This document shows, in pieces, positions 22,357 through 34,840 of a stretch of DNA of 64,000 nucleotides (position 1 is its first letter; each line of letters begins with the position of its first letter). Origin of the DNA: Calycina herbarum (Eukaryota; Ascomycota; Leotiomycetes; Helotiales; Pezizellaceae); NCBI GenBank assembly GCA_001414485.1, contig LLEY01000157.1, positions 1 through 64,000 on the forward strand, in the 5' to 3' direction. Below the pieces are notes generated by a model, which was given only the letters and a program-made list of their open reading frames with translations, was not told where the DNA came from and searched no databases. Both the position numbers and the translations under genes were made by a program.

Positions 22357-23751
22357 TCAAGCAAACCCATCATCCCATTCATAAACCCTACTATCCCGTC
22401 TCCGACTATCAGCCCTCTCCCTCTTGATCTTGGTCTCTTCTATATGCTCCACGACAGCATTGACGGCCAACCCCCCTACAGCAGCACCCAGAAGCGTCAA
22501 AACCTTGTCATCTTCTTGGGCGCTACTATTCTTCCTCGATCGTCGACCATCTCTCACACTCCCACTTCTCTGCACCCGTTTGGCTGCCCAGCCACCGATC
22601 ACGGCACCAAGTGCACCGCCCATCAATCCCTCTTTACTCTTCGTAAAAAGTTGTCCATCACCTCGGTCATTGTCAGCTCTATCCCTTCCATCATAGCGTG
22701 AAATCGCAGAAAGAGAAGACTCCCGACGATGCTTCCGGTATTTATCAGAAGAGGAAGGGGGATAATAGCGGTCTGACTCCCGATCTCTTGGCGGGTTATG
22801 GGATGAACTTCTTTGGGATGTGTACTTCGGTCTTCGAGTGCGAGAAAGATATATATCATCATTCTCATCATATGGTTTCAGTGCATTTTCCTGCGGACTG
22901 GTTTTCGGTCTTCTTGAACCCGAAAGAGAAGAGAGATCATCCACGTCAGCGGGGAAGGGGATGAGTGCTGCGTTTCGAGATGGTTGGTGAGAACTGCTGC
23001 GTCGGGATGTGTGTTTGGGTCTGCGAGATGAACGGGAAAATGTTGAACGGCCCTCTAGGTCTTCTTTGCTGTCGTTGTATGGTATTAAGTCTCCACCTCG
23101 AATTCGGGTTGGTTCTTGGGAACTGCTCCTCCTTGTGTGTGTTGGTTTCCTTCCTCTTCTGTCATCGTCATATTCTCGATCCCGTTCTCGCGCCCGATCC
23201 CTCTCTCCAGATCTCCGCCTTGATGTAGTTGACGTTTGTTGGAAGGGGTCGAATGGGACTTGTAACTTTTCGGATGTTCGAGGCGGTGAAGGGGGACATT
23301 GCTCCCCTTTCGGTGGAGGGGGAAATTGATTATACGGATCTTGTGCTGGAAACTGGTTATAATCCGGGGGAGGAAAGCCTCCTATAGGAGGGGGAGGTAT
23401 ATATTCAGGTCGAGTCTGCGGAGGTTGTCGACTATAATGTTGAGGCATATTGTCTCCCACCGGGCTCGTCAAATTGTCTGGTGTAGCGTACCCCGAATGC
23501 CTCGGGATATCCCTCGGCGCTTCTGTGCTATCTACATATTCGAAATCGTTGTAAGGATCGGGTGAAGGTGATCGGCTTCGCTGTTCGTCTTGTTGTAAGT
23601 TCCGAGACCCCTTTCGGTTCTTCTTCAGTGGGTTCGGGAGGTTTTTGGGATGGTAGGTATCTGGATGCATGTATTTGTCGGGGATTTTGTGAAAGTGCTT
23701 GTCGATTACTGCATCAGCGCCCTTGAGGCCTAATGCTACGAATGGCTCCAT
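22357..23751 (-). CDS. Disordered Arg/Ser/Pro-rich protein with glycine-zipper segments
   Basis: A single frame of 464 residues from an ATG at 23751. The N-terminus (MEPFVALGLKGADAVIDKHF) is compact. Residues 50-360 are low-complexity: proline-rich blocks (PPPPIGGFPPPDYNQFP) and arginine/serine-rich imperfect repeats around the pattern SRRPK(H/Y)TS(R/Q)RSSSH, spaced about 40 residues apart. The C-terminal 100 residues hold two glycine-zipper-like hydrophobic segments (GGALGAVIGGWAAKRVQ and LLGAAVGGLAVNAVVEH) separated by a basic linker. This matches fungal proteins in the DUF3824-like group, whose role is unknown. The zippers could associate with membranes or oligomerise. Confidence 0.75.
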   Translation of the reverse strand: MEPFVALGLKGADAVIDKHFHKIPDKYMHPDTYHPKNLPNPLKKNRKGSRNLQQDEQRSRSPSPDPYNDFEYVDSTEAPRDIPRHSGYATPDNLTSPVGDNMPQHYSRQPPQTRPEYIPPPPIGGFPPPDYNQFPAQDPYNQFPPPPKGEQCPPSPPRTSEKLQVPFDPFQQTSTTSRRRSGERDRARERDREYDDDRRGRKPTHTRRSSSQEPTRIRGGDLIPYNDSKEDLEGRSTFSRSSRRPKHTSRRSSSHQPSRNAALIPFPADVDDLSSLSGSRRPKTSPQENALKPYDENDDIYLSRTRRPKYTSQRSSSHNPPRDRESDRYYPPSSSDKYRKHRRESSLSAISRYDGRDRADNDRGDGQLFTKSKEGLMGGALGAVIGGWAAKRVQRSGSVRDGRRSRKNSSAQEDDKVLTLLGAAVGGLAVNAVVEHIEETKIKRERADSRRRDSRVYEWDDGFA

Positions 23752-25662
23752 GGTGGTTTATAGAGTTCTTTCGACAGCACCGGTGCTTTGATAGTGTTCG
23801 TTTTGAGTGCTTGGTCGATGTGCTAGTGTTTGGCAGCAGGCTTGTTGTGAGGTCTGTCGGAGAGAAGCGGTCGGAAGCGGTCTGGCCCGTCGATGGTGAG
23901 ATTTGTAGCGGGATGCTTAAGGGGGATACAGCGTACTTAAGCTTCGGACTTGTGAGGCATTAACACGCTTTTATGAAGTGGTGCTAATGAAGCTGCACCT
24001 CTTGATCCGTCAAAAGAGAGTGAGAGGAGGAGGCGTAAGAACTGTAGAGAGTACTGGTGGTACTCGAGTACTTGACAATAAGAAAATAAGTCGGCGGATG
24101 GCCCCTTGAATGATGTGGCGGAAGGTGAGTTGACCGTTGGTACGGGATGAAGTCATTATACATATAAATTGCGTTGCACAGGCAGCAAAGCGATCCAGGC
24201 TCAACTGAAAAGCCCTCCTGCAGTGTCGATCATCGTGGGGGTACACGTGATGAAGAAAATGCCCGAAGTCGGGGATTTGCAGCCTTAAAAAAGCAATATC
24301 AAGAGACGCTGATTTGCAGTTCAATCGACCAAAGAAGAGAGAACATTTAAACAATTGGTTGCCATATTAAGCAGAGTTTTTACAGAAATTTACATCCTTC
24401 CCATTCCGTTGTAAGACAATAAGTGAAATCCGATCACGAGTGACGTCGGCTGCCCACCCTGAATAACTTGGCTGCTCTGATTGAGTACCAGACTCGTCGC
24501 ATTTATGGAGCAAATGGGGATTTGATTATGCACCCAAAACGGATTGTGATACTTCTATATCCACAAATACCGACCCATATGTTCCGGAGTCCCATCCGAC
24601 CAATCCGCATAAACCGCTATCGAATTCTAACTTGTGCCTCTCGTTCCTGTACGATCAGCAGGGGAAGAGCGGTGAAGCTGACAATGAGGAGATATCGAGA
24701 CTCGAGAACGGTCGGTATATCGGTCAAGCAAGTAAATGGGTAGCTCTAGGCTAGCTTACCCCATACTCTCCTTGACCGAAATCCTCTTCGGTGAGAGCAA
24801 GGGGAATTCCAAGTTCTGACCTTGTCAAAGTCAAACTCAGAACAATATGTTGAGACCGAGACCCCAGAAGTCAAGAGAGAAAACTTGAATACTAGGGTCA
24901 CTCATATAGCAGCGCTTGCAGCGGTCTTTCAAATAGACAAACCTCTTCGGGAGGGAGAAAAGATGGAAGACAAAAACAGGCAAACGCGTTGAAAATATAG
25001 CCCTCGATCAAAACATGCAGTTCACAACAAGGCGCGTCAAATAAACCAGAAAAACGACGCTCGTAACGCCAAAGATCGAGAAGGGAATGCTGTAGAAACT
25101 ACACTGGTGCGCCCTGGAGTATAGTAGTAGGTAACCTACCAACAGAGCGGAAGCAAGTCGCGATGGGCTAAAGTAAATGTGGCTGTGTCCATAGGTGTGG
25201 CTGAATTCCCCGATCTTCTTGGCAAGTGTTGGGAATCTACGAATTAAATATTAAGTTTTAGCCTTGAATAACTTTTGTAAACTACATAATATATGAGATG
25301 ATCTCTAGTAATGAGGTCAATCTTATGAAAGTTAGTATATCTACCTGTTGGGTGACAAAACGTGACCAATTAGAATAAAACGTGACCTTCGTCTGGATCT
25401 TGCAAATTCTCCAAGGTAAATCCAAATGACAAGTGAACCGTGTTGATTGTTATCATTATGTTAAAGGCCCCAGAGTCTCATTTTAATCTTCCAGCCCTAA
25501 ATACTGAGTTTTGGTTAGGCCTTTCGTTCCTCAGACCTGAATACATGGGAAATTACATGCGATCACTACCAACAAGGGAAATTGATGAGAAGATCGCTCA
25601 TTTTTTTTCTTTCATGCTCGCATAACATGTTCCAACTCCATATCCTTCAAAATCATTTCTAC
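23752..25662. other. Intergenic, 1.9 kb
   Basis: Upstream of the glycine-zipper gene and downstream of the SNF2 gene. The open frames at 24010-24354 and 24468-24743 lack family features, and the frame at 25440-25625 is short. I see no gene or defined regulatory site. Confidence 0.4.
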
Positions 25663-28528
25663 TCAATTAGTTTTTTTGCTCCACCCCAGGTTCGCTAAAG
25701 TCAATTTTCGCTGTTGTTGAGATCGCATAGTCTTCAGATAGGGTTAGCTGTTTTACTTTCTATCATATAAATCAGAAGGACTTACTTGTTCCACTGTATC
25801 TTCGACAATATATCGGAAGACTTCAACTTTCTTCTTCTGTCCAAGTCTAACGACTCGTGCAACAGCTTGAGACTCGACCATCGGGTTCCACTGGGGTTCT
25901 AATATGTGGACGCGATTTGCAATTGCTAGGTTTAGACTAGGTAAAGAAATGGTTTAGCAGCTTATTTGTGGGAATTTTAAGAGGTGTCTTTCGCAACGAA
26001 AGGAAAACTCACCCTACAGCTCCAGTTCCAGTAGTCATCATCAAAATACGAATTTTGCTGTTACTCCGAAATTCTTTGAGTATTTTGTTCCGGAGTGGTA
26101 GGCTGCAAGATCCATCTATTCTTTTGAACAAGATGTTGCATGCCACGAGGTTGTTTTCGACAAGATCTAGAGTTCTTGTCCAGCCAGAGAAGATGATGCT
26201 GCGTTGCGTTAGTACGACGTAAGAGAGTGCTGTTTTTGTGAATGCATGGAAGGGTTCCGCACCTTTTGTCGTTGCCACTGCTTCTTTTGATATTTTCTAG
26301 AAGGGCATTAATCTTCGATGAATAGCCCCCTAGCTGGAAGGGCGTGTTTGCTGATTTCCCGGACTGTGGGCCATCAAGTATCAGACCATCTCCGCCAAGT
26401 TGTTTTCCACACAGTGGACAGACTCGATCAGTCTCTTGCTTGGCTATTGCGAGAGATTCCTCAAAACGTATAAGACAAATAGAGCAGATGAGATGTCCAC
26501 ATGTTGTGTAATGGCCATTGACAAGGTTGTTGACGAGAAGGTTCCCGGACAAATCTGTTTGGCAAGAGTCACAAGATGTTGAGCCTGGTCCTCTGAATGA
26601 CTGCCATTCATTGATCTGGTTTATCTGGTTGACAAAGGGCGGCTCGAAAGTACCGTGGTTGCATAGACGGCGAAGACACATCTCTAGCTCCAGGATGCTT
26701 AAGTAGTTACTTTTCGACTTGTTAAAATTTACTTGAAGCTTTAATGCGTTCGACATTTTTGTTTGCGCTGAATCGTATTGTTCCCTCTCAGCAGGAGAGA
26801 ACTGAATCATGTGCCACTTCTGATCAACATCCGGAAGATCGAGTAGGGTGTTGAGCCGACGAAGACAAATAGAATCCAGTAAAACTCGAAGATTCGTTGA
26901 ACCAGAGCCATTGACCCGGATTAATGGATCAATGATGAGTCGCTTGAATTCTGGTGGTGTATCTAGCATAGGAACTCGAAGAAAAGCAACCAAAGATCCC
27001 AGATCTTCTAGTCCATTTTGAACTGGAGTTCCAGTAACACACCAGCGGAGCTTTGCAGAAAGATTGGCGACGGCCTGGAAGAGCTTTGTGGACAACGTCC
27101 GAATTGTGTGCGCTGTGTTGGAATAGCAGAGTCAGTGCATAGAAAACAAGGAGCTGTGAGATAGAAATAAGAACAACTCTTACCCTCATCCAATACGATT
27201 CTGAACCAATTAATCTTGAAGAGAGGACATCTGCTCTTAGAAGCCTCGCTTGCGACTGTGTGATATGTGCTAAGAACAATATCACAATTCGCAATAGCTA
27301 CAAGATCAGTTTCTCGCCCCCGGCCGTGATATTCGCAGACTTTCAAACCACCGTATACATGTCTAGAAAGTGGTCAATGAAGAGTTTCGATATCATTAGT
27401 TTGTGATACTCACTTGGCGATTTCTTCTGTCCATGACTTGATGAGCACTGATGAAGTGATTAGCTTTTTAGCTTTTTCGAATTCTAGACCCCTTACTATG
27501 TGAAGGCAGGAGAACTAATGTTGCTCGTGATCGATGCTTGGTGTTATCGGCTCCTATGTCATGAGACCTTTGAGGTGGCGCCTCTTTTTGGAATTCTGTG
27601 GCTTCCTTCATCGTTGCAACAGTAGCTGCCAAAAAGGTCAATGTTTTACCCAACCCCATCTCATCAGCGAGGATACCCCCGCCACCTTCAGAGGGTTTCT
27701 CATCCCGCCGTATCTCGGAAATTACATGTTGAAAGCTGCGCATATTTTAGTCTAACATCGAACTTTGGTTGAGCATGCACAAACCATGGTATCCTGTCTC
27801 CATTCTCTGACACTGCTTTCCAAAGCGAGAATCGTGTAGGCACGGGACCAAATTCGCGTTGAGAAATAAAGTCTAGGGCCTCTTTTTGATGTCTAAAAAG
27901 AGATTGAGTTAGCTTTTGACTTGTAAAATATGTAGTGAAAAGATGAAAAATCTTACGGCAAAAGCACTGTTTTAATTCTTCGGTCGACATCAAGCTCAAC
28001 TAAAGATCTCGACCTCAATAGTGAATTAAACACAACGGCAAACTCGTTCTTGAAGTTTTCTTTGTCCTTTCCCGTGACGATACTGGCGCTTGGAGGGTCT
28101 TCTTCAGTGTTCTCCTTTCTCTCTTGCGGTTCTATTCCAGGAAAGCTGATACGTTGAGGATTTTGATATAGTTTTTCCGGATCGTTATATATAGGTTCTT
28201 GCAAATAAATATGAGAGTCTGACAAGGCCTTTCCCACTGCACCGGAAATTGACGCGTCGCCATAGATATTGATATTGGCGGATATCACTAAGTTCTTTTC
28301 AGTAATCCTGGCAGCCTCAAAGTTCTTTGACCACAGAGACCGTGATACATAAACATCGAACTCGATAAATTGCTCAGTTGCGATATGTTGCAATGCATCA
28401 CTAGTGGATTTATTGAGTGAAGCCAACAGCTCACCGTCCGAGTTTGAGATGAAAAGTGCTTCCTCCTCTGGCCTGTCTTCGAGGTGGAAGTGAAGACTGG
28501 ACTTATCATTGGGCTTTGTTGCAGCCAT
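25663..28528 (-). CDS. SNF2-family ATPase with internal RING finger (Rad5/HLTF-like)
   Basis: Nine exons rebuilt by phase: 28528-27957, 27892-27785, 27735-27497, 27447-27414, 27362-27184, 27112-26263, 26198-26013, 25936-25786, 25731-25663; 795 residues. Introns are 49-76 nt. Motif I is GGGILADEMGLGKT near residue 250. Motif II (DEAH) is split by the 27113-27183 intron. Motif III is CVTGTPVQNGLEDL. A C3HC4 RING sits inside the helicase core near residues 555-605 (CDSC, CGHLICSIC, CPLCGK), and motif VI is ARVVRLGQKKKVEV. A RING between helicase lobes is diagnostic of the Rad5/Rad16/HLTF group, whose members translocate on DNA and ubiquitinate partners in repair or transcription. No HIRAN domain was recognised in the N-terminus. 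The 27736-27784 intron uses a less common GTTTGT donor, so exon 2's end is the least certain join. Confidence 0.9.
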
Positions 28529-29096
28529 GATTATGTTTGGGCCTATGAGTGATTTTGCAAGGATCTTGATATCTGTGTGGTATATCTATGTAACTTGTCA
28601 ATATTCAAACAATGCGGAGTCACTGTAGCTGCCAAACACGATGCAGAAAGAGACTCACCATACCAAAACAAATTGTTTGCGAGCGCACGAGCCCTATTCC
28701 TGGATTCTCATATGTATCCGTTGATTCGAGGCTGGGCGGTGTTGGGGCGAATTGTTGGTCTTGGATATTTGTACTGATACTCCTGAAGTCTCTCTTCTGT
28801 AGAAGCATTGCTGCTCTGGTCTTTTCAAAACGACACCAGAATATCCGGGAGCTTCGCTTTTTGTTCAAATACCAGGTCATTTCAGCATTTCAGCGGTTCA
28901 GCGCGCATATTATGCCTTGGGGGCTGCCTATGATGAGCCACATGCACGATTTGCGCCACAACTGCAGTCCATCCTCGCATGCCCAAGGTGCTAGGACGAG
29001 GCCCCAGGTTGTTTCCCTCAACAAATCTTCTCCTACCTAACTACACCGACAAAACAAGAGATGAACTGATCTAATACATCCAAAGAACAAAAAGAC
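28529..29096. promoter_or_regulatory. Bidirectional promoter of SNF2 and NACHT genes
   Basis: A 568-base region separating two divergent genes. A two-codon upstream ORF (ATG AAC TGA at 29061-29069) precedes the NACHT start by 36 bases and could lower its translation. No specific factor site recognised. Confidence 0.35.
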
Positions 29097-32000
29097 ATGG
29101 CTTCTACTCAGAGGACGACAAACCCGCCCAACCCTACCGCTGCCGGTTTCCACAGAGTTCTTGCCAACTTCCGAGTTCGTCTCACCAAGGCTGAGCTGGA
29201 GAACTTCAAATTTGGTGATTTGCATGATGTGCGTCAAACGATCGTTAACATACAAGCAGAGCAAGAGAAGCGCAAGGAAATGCTGGGGTTTTCCCGCATT
29301 TTAGGTTTTCTGGAAGCAATGGACCAGTTCGGAAAAGTTGTGGAGGTCTTTTTGAACACCACCGAATTCCTGGCTTTTGTTTGGGGGCCATTGAAATTCC
29401 TTCTCCAGGTCAGAATTTACGCTTCAGTTGATTTCAAAACAAATTCCCTAATTATCTAAAGGTTGCAAGCTCCTGGGCTGAGTCATTCGATATGCTTCTC
29501 GATGCATATCAGGAGATTTCGGAGCAGATTCCTCTACTGTTGCAATACCAAAACGTTTTTCAAAACAATCCGCACATGACCTCGGTTCTTGAAATGATTT
29601 ATAAAGACATTTTGGAATTCCACCAACAAGCACTTCGAGTTTTTGGAAAATCAGGTAGGTTTGCCCGCAATAAGATGCCAACTTACTGGTCTAAGAATTT
29701 CTAGTTTTGAAGCAGATGTTTCATGCTGTCTGGAAGGACTTTAATGCCAGATTCAAGCATCTTATAATGAATCTGAAATGCCATAGATGGCTGATTGAGA
29801 GTCAAGCAAATGTGCTTGAGATACAGGCCTCTCAAGTTGCTCGGGCATCTGCCGAAAAAGCCTTCGATGCCGAGCTACTAGCCATAAGGAACAATCAGCG
29901 CCTAGCAGTTCGGACATGGCTATCTGCTAGAAATGTCAAACTTGACCACGAGGCGTGCATTTCAATGAGACGAGACTATCCCGCGACCGGTCTCTGGATA
30001 CTGGAGAAACCTGCCCTTGCCAAATGGCATGATAATCTAGACACAACTGTACCACTGGTTTGGCTACAAGGGATTCCTGGAGCAGGTATCCAAACCCACC
30101 TAGCTTTCACGAAAATCATATTACTGACTCTACTACAGGAAAAACTATTCTTACTTCGCTGGTCATAGAAAAGTCACGGTTACAACCAGATACAATTACG
30201 GCCTACTTTTATTGCAGATACAAGGATCGAGAGAGAAACACCTTTGTTGCAGTGGTTCGGGCTTTATTATTACAATTGGTCACACAGAGTAAAGATTCAG
30301 ATCTCTTGCAGGTGCTCTATGAGGCTTGTGTTGACAGTGGAGAAGAAAGTCTCGAGTCACAAACACTCTGCACTGAGCTCCTTTCCGTAGGCCTTGGTAC
30401 TATTCCGAAAGAAACTACTATACACATAGTCATTGATGGACTGGACGAATGCGATTCTTCAGAAAGAAAGAAAATCATTTCCTGCATAACAACAATCCTG
30501 AGAGAAAATGTTCTGCCTGGAAAATTCAGAGCTATGTTCACGAGTCAGCCCGAGACGGATATTCGAAGCTTACTCCGCAAAGCCTCAATCATTCGTATAA
30601 CTGAAAGTGACAACAGTGGGGATATCGCTGAATATGCAAGGTATTGGTGCACAAAAGTCCAAACCAAATTCGTGATTCCAGAGGAAAAACGCGATTTGAT
30701 ACATTCCCTTGTATGTGAAGGGGCAGAAGGTATAAAAGCTTACACCTTTCAGTTCAGTAACACTAACCTAATCAGGTATGTTCTTATTCGCGAAACTGGT
30801 TCTGCAGAACCTTCACTCTCAGACCACTCGAACACAGCTTTATGAAGCACTCTTACCACATCGGTTTCCCAAAGGCCTCAACGAAGCGTAAGATACATTC
30901 CGCCATTCTTAATTGAGTATATACTTCTATTTGAGGCTCATCATACTAACTACTATCCAAGCTATGGGAGAATTGTTGACAGGATCGAAAATAATGAAAA
31001 TACCGCAGAGAGAGACCAGGCAATGATGATTTTGGGGTGGGTAGTCACTGCTAGAAGACCTTTAGCATGGCCTGAAATCCAGGGGGCAGTATCCATTGAT
31101 ATGGAGCAAGAGACCGTTGATTTTGAAGAGCGTCAATTAGTTGTCGATATCAAGGAGCTGTGCGGTTCCTTAGTTGAGAGACTTGCTGGCGATCGCATAG
31201 AGCTTGTTCATACTTCAGCAAAAATGTGAGTTAGTAGGGTCCTAGGGATTTGTGTTGTTTGTGCTGATTTTTAACCTAGATATTTGACCCAAGATAATCA
31301 TGTGCGGTTGCCAGAGGCCGAGGGGAGAATTGCTTCCTTGTGTTTGCAATACCTCACACTGCCGGGTTTTGAAACAAATCATGAGTCGGGCAATCGACAA
31401 CTCCACGAGCAAGTTAAAACTGGTTTCTTCGCATTTCTCAACTATGCCGCTTTACACTGGGTCGATCACCTGCAGTCCTACTTGGAGACCTTACAACCAG
31501 TTGACATGAATAATCTCGAAAACCTAGCACCTGTAGGCGAAGAATTCTTTAGCCAACATGGTCCGGCGGATAATTATGATTTGCAGAGTTGTCTTAATGC
31601 TCTTGGTTCTACCAGAGATCTAAGAGAAGAGTGCAAGGAAGCTAAGCATCATTGGAGTTTCGAAACTTTGATCATGCTGATTGTTCAAGCACGATATCTT
31701 CGACAGAAAGACGATTCATTTCTTGGACTAGGTACACTCGGCGATACAGTTCAGGTGGCCAGAGAGACTTTGGAACTTCAAATTCGAAGTCAAGATTCAA
31801 CCTCAGCGGTGGATCTTTCGAGATTCTATGGTGATAACATGTTCCAATGTCCCAGGCACCAATGTTATTATTTTCATGAAGGGTTTCAAGATCTCAGACT
31901 ACGCCAAGAACATGTTCAACGTCACGATAGACCATTTTGCTGTAAAGAAGAAGGCTGCAGCAGAACTCAAACAGGTTTCTGTACTGATGCGGCGCTACAG

Positions 32001-32639
32001 AAGCACATCAAGAAGAACCATGTGGATGTTAAAGTCGAAATATTTATCAAGCCAAAACCAAAACGAAAATCTAAAGAGACCTCCCAGTCAGAACCGAAGC
32101 GACAACGACGAGAGAAAAAGACAAACTTTCCGTGCGATTTATGTCCGAAGCAATTTACAAGAGCAAGCACTCTGGTTGAACATGTCAGAACACATACCGG
32201 AGAGCGACCCTTTGTTTGTAACTTCTGCGAGCACAGGTTTGCGAGAGTGAAGGATTGCCAAAGACACAAAACCATTCATACTCGAGGGAACACCTTTGCT
32301 TGTAATGGAACACTAGATAATGGAATAAGGTGGGGTTGTGGGAGGAAGTATACACGTGCAGATGCGTTGGCGAGACATTTTAGTTCTAGTCTAGGTCGAA
32401 ACTGTCTCCAGCCGCTGTGTGCACAACAGAACGCTGGAAATGTTCAGATATCCCATGGAATGGGACTATGGCCCAGCATCAACACACAGGAAGCACTTAT
32501 AGGTGTTTCGTTTGAGGAAACAACCACTGGAAGATATGCAAATGAGATACCAGCTGCCGTCTTTTCGCAATTCCCGGAATTCGAAGATCTGGACTGGTCA
32601 GCGTTGGCTGAAACACCATCCGAAAGTGCATTCATTTGA
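29097..32639 (+). CDS. NACHT NTPase (NLR-like) with C-terminal C2H2 zinc fingers
   Basis: Seven exons (29097-29408, 29462-29654, 29705-30085, 30139-30729, 30776-30887, 30962-31225, 31280-32639) give 1070 residues; introns 46-74 nt. Residues 30-230 resemble the DUF7708-type head of fungal NACHT proteins (EFLAFVWGPLKFLLQVASSW). The NTPase follows: Walker A GIPGAGKT near residue 291, split by an intron inside the motif, Walker B HIVIDGLDECD near 395, and FTSQPETDI, a sensor-1-like segment. A winged-helix-like part ends in LVHTSAKIYLTQ. No ankyrin, WD or TPR repeats follow. Instead residues 805-985 hold about five zinc-finger-like units, including two canonical C2H2 fingers (CDLCPKQF...H, linker HTGERPF, CNFCEHRF...H) and a basic, NLS-like stretch (KPKPKRKSKE). 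NACHT proteins act in heterokaryon incompatibility and possibly innate immunity; the zinc fingers suggest nucleic-acid or nuclear output. Confidence 0.9.
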
Positions 32640-33239
32640 TAGAAGCATATCACAGCAATACAAGTGGTAGCTCTGGTTCTGAGCGGTGGACCAGACAACT
32701 TAATATCTGCCGTCTTAATCAACAACCATAAAAATTGAAAAAAATTAGGCTTGATAGAAGAGTACTAAAGGGAAGAAGACGTTAGCGCAGTGCCTGAGAA
32801 AACACAATGCCGGTTCCATTTATATACTGCCAGGCAAGTTGGGGGAACCTTGCAGGGAGCAGACGCATTGTACACCAGTTACTAGAATCTTTACCAAAAT
32901 AGTGTATAGTGACTTAGTATTTCTATCTAGTAATCATATCCTAATCTCTGGCGTATACAAAGAGGTACTCTCTTTGATTTTGAGAGGATTTTATCATGCG
33001 ACGATAATTTGCTCGCGCTGGTTTGCAGAAAATGAACACCGATTGAACGACTGAATATCGCAACCAAGTATTAACTCTTACATAGGTAGACTTCTAATGT
33101 AAAAGATATAAATTTCCACAAATTTCCGATCGCCGTCCTCTAGTGCTGCGCCTCTAGTTGAGGCAAGAAATTTTCATCGTCCACTGATATATCTACTCCA
33201 ATTATTATGTCCCAGTGCCACACTCTCTAGCTTCAGTAA
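32640..33239. other. Intergenic after the NACHT gene
   Basis: About 600 bases, including the NACHT 3' region. No supportable gene. Confidence 0.4.
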
Positions 33240-34840
33240 GAAAATTCAGGGCCACATGTCTCATCTTGCTATTGTACCTTTCTGTGAGTGTGGGTGATAT
33301 GGGAGACAACAGCCAATTATATCACCTCTCCAATGCTACGCTTTTGTATCTAAGAATACTCGAGGGGGCCACATTGTAATTCGAGGAAGATTACCCCCTT
33401 CAATCTTCGTTTGTTAATGTCTAAATTTAGCTACAACAATTTGATTGCCTTAAATTGCCTCTAAAACCTATACATTAAATAGAAGACAAAGAAAACTACC
33501 AACAGATTCAATCATTTCAGGCCACACTGCAAGGATTTTCTCTTGCGCCTCTCTTTGTCCTTGTGGCGATGTAGCGAATTGTGAATGTGCCCTAAGTATT
33601 GTCTCTGAACCGGCGGAAAATATCGGGGCCAGCACACCGTGTAGATTTACCGGGGCATCCTTTCAGAGAAGGCTGATTTTCGCGTCTTGCTGCGGGCTTG
33701 CAGGGTTTTGGGGGATGTTCTTATATATGCGCCACAGTCCCCCTGACGGGTTGGCAGGCCTAGAGCGGGGTCTACTTATGCATGATACATAGTCCAATCA
33801 TCTTTAAGGATTTTCTCCTGCACCTTGCTCCATGCTTTCCGCGAGCATCTAAGCAATTGTCCTCTTTTGCAGGGCCACACCCGAGATTCAAATGTATACT
33901 TACTGGGGATCTCGTGCATTCCCCAATCACCATCTATTATTGTTTACTCTCTAGAGGAGACGAGAAAAAACGCGCGACGCCTACTTTCAAGCATGGCCAC
34001 TGGTTTCGCACTTTCGTCCCGCACCTCCCAAGGGTTATTGAGCTGTCTGCCAATTATATTCTTCTTTTTTTCGCCCCAAGAATTTCCAGGCCACACCTGC
34101 GTACGCCTTCCAAGCTGCAGGGCCACGCCCAACCAAAAAGGTGGGATTTCTTCTTGGGCTCGGGGCGAAGCTTTCGCAGTGTGCTTCTTCAATGTTAGAC
34201 TTCCAGAGAAAAGGAGGAAATAATGAAGATGAATGAGGGTTGCAGAGCAACAGTTCCCACATTTCTCCATACACTACGCAAGCTCTGGTGTCCCCATCAA
34301 CCAGCCTATCCCAATGTTACATTTTCCAGATAAGGCAAGAAAATGTGACCTGACAATAAGGCTCAGCTCAGGTCACATCGCAACTCACTTTTTTCAGCAC
34401 CTCAAGACTCTTTTGCTTTGGAGCGTGGGCCTTTCAAGTGCCACATCGCAAGGTGTTATGCTTATACACCCCACCACTCATCGTTTCCAGAAGACAAGAC
34501 ACCCTTCTATGCGCCAGGGAATGTTGCAGGGCCACAACAGAGCCTTCTCCAAAAGTCTAATCTCACATTGCAAGCCAATGGAGTAGTTATTGTTTGGCTT
34601 TCCATCAACGCCTCGCTGTAGGCTTACCGGAGACCCGTATGTCTTCTCCAATTGTCGCCTTGTATTGTCTTCCTTTCCAGAGAAGACGAGAAAACGTGAA
34701 ATCCCATACGAGAAAGTTCAGGGCCACCAATTTCCCTCCTGGGCGTCAGTCAACCATTGTGACTCACTGTGCATCCTTCCAGAAGAGACGAGAAACCCAG
34801 AAGCAAAATCCACCCATCTTGCAGGGCCACACTGCAACCT
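33240..34840 (+). repeat. Degenerate two-box minisatellite, left block
   Basis: Imperfect repeats with two recurring boxes. Box A is near TTTCCAGAGAAGACGAGAAAA and is seen about 33950, 34329, 34490, 34676 and 34780. Box B is near TTGCAGGGCCACACTGCAA and is seen about 33248, 33519, 33869, 34118, 34437, 34526, 34717 and 34820. Spacing is 100-190 bases. Several long open frames here (for example 33782-34198 and 34590-34986) arise from the repeats and are not genes. The same boxes recur at 47230-47380 across the transposon island. Confidence 0.65.

Noticed and set aside
27700..27999. Separate small gene ending in a stop at 27700
   Set aside because: It is SNF2 exon 2 read through its intron. A GTTTGT donor at 27784 and GCGCAG acceptor restore the helicase frame.
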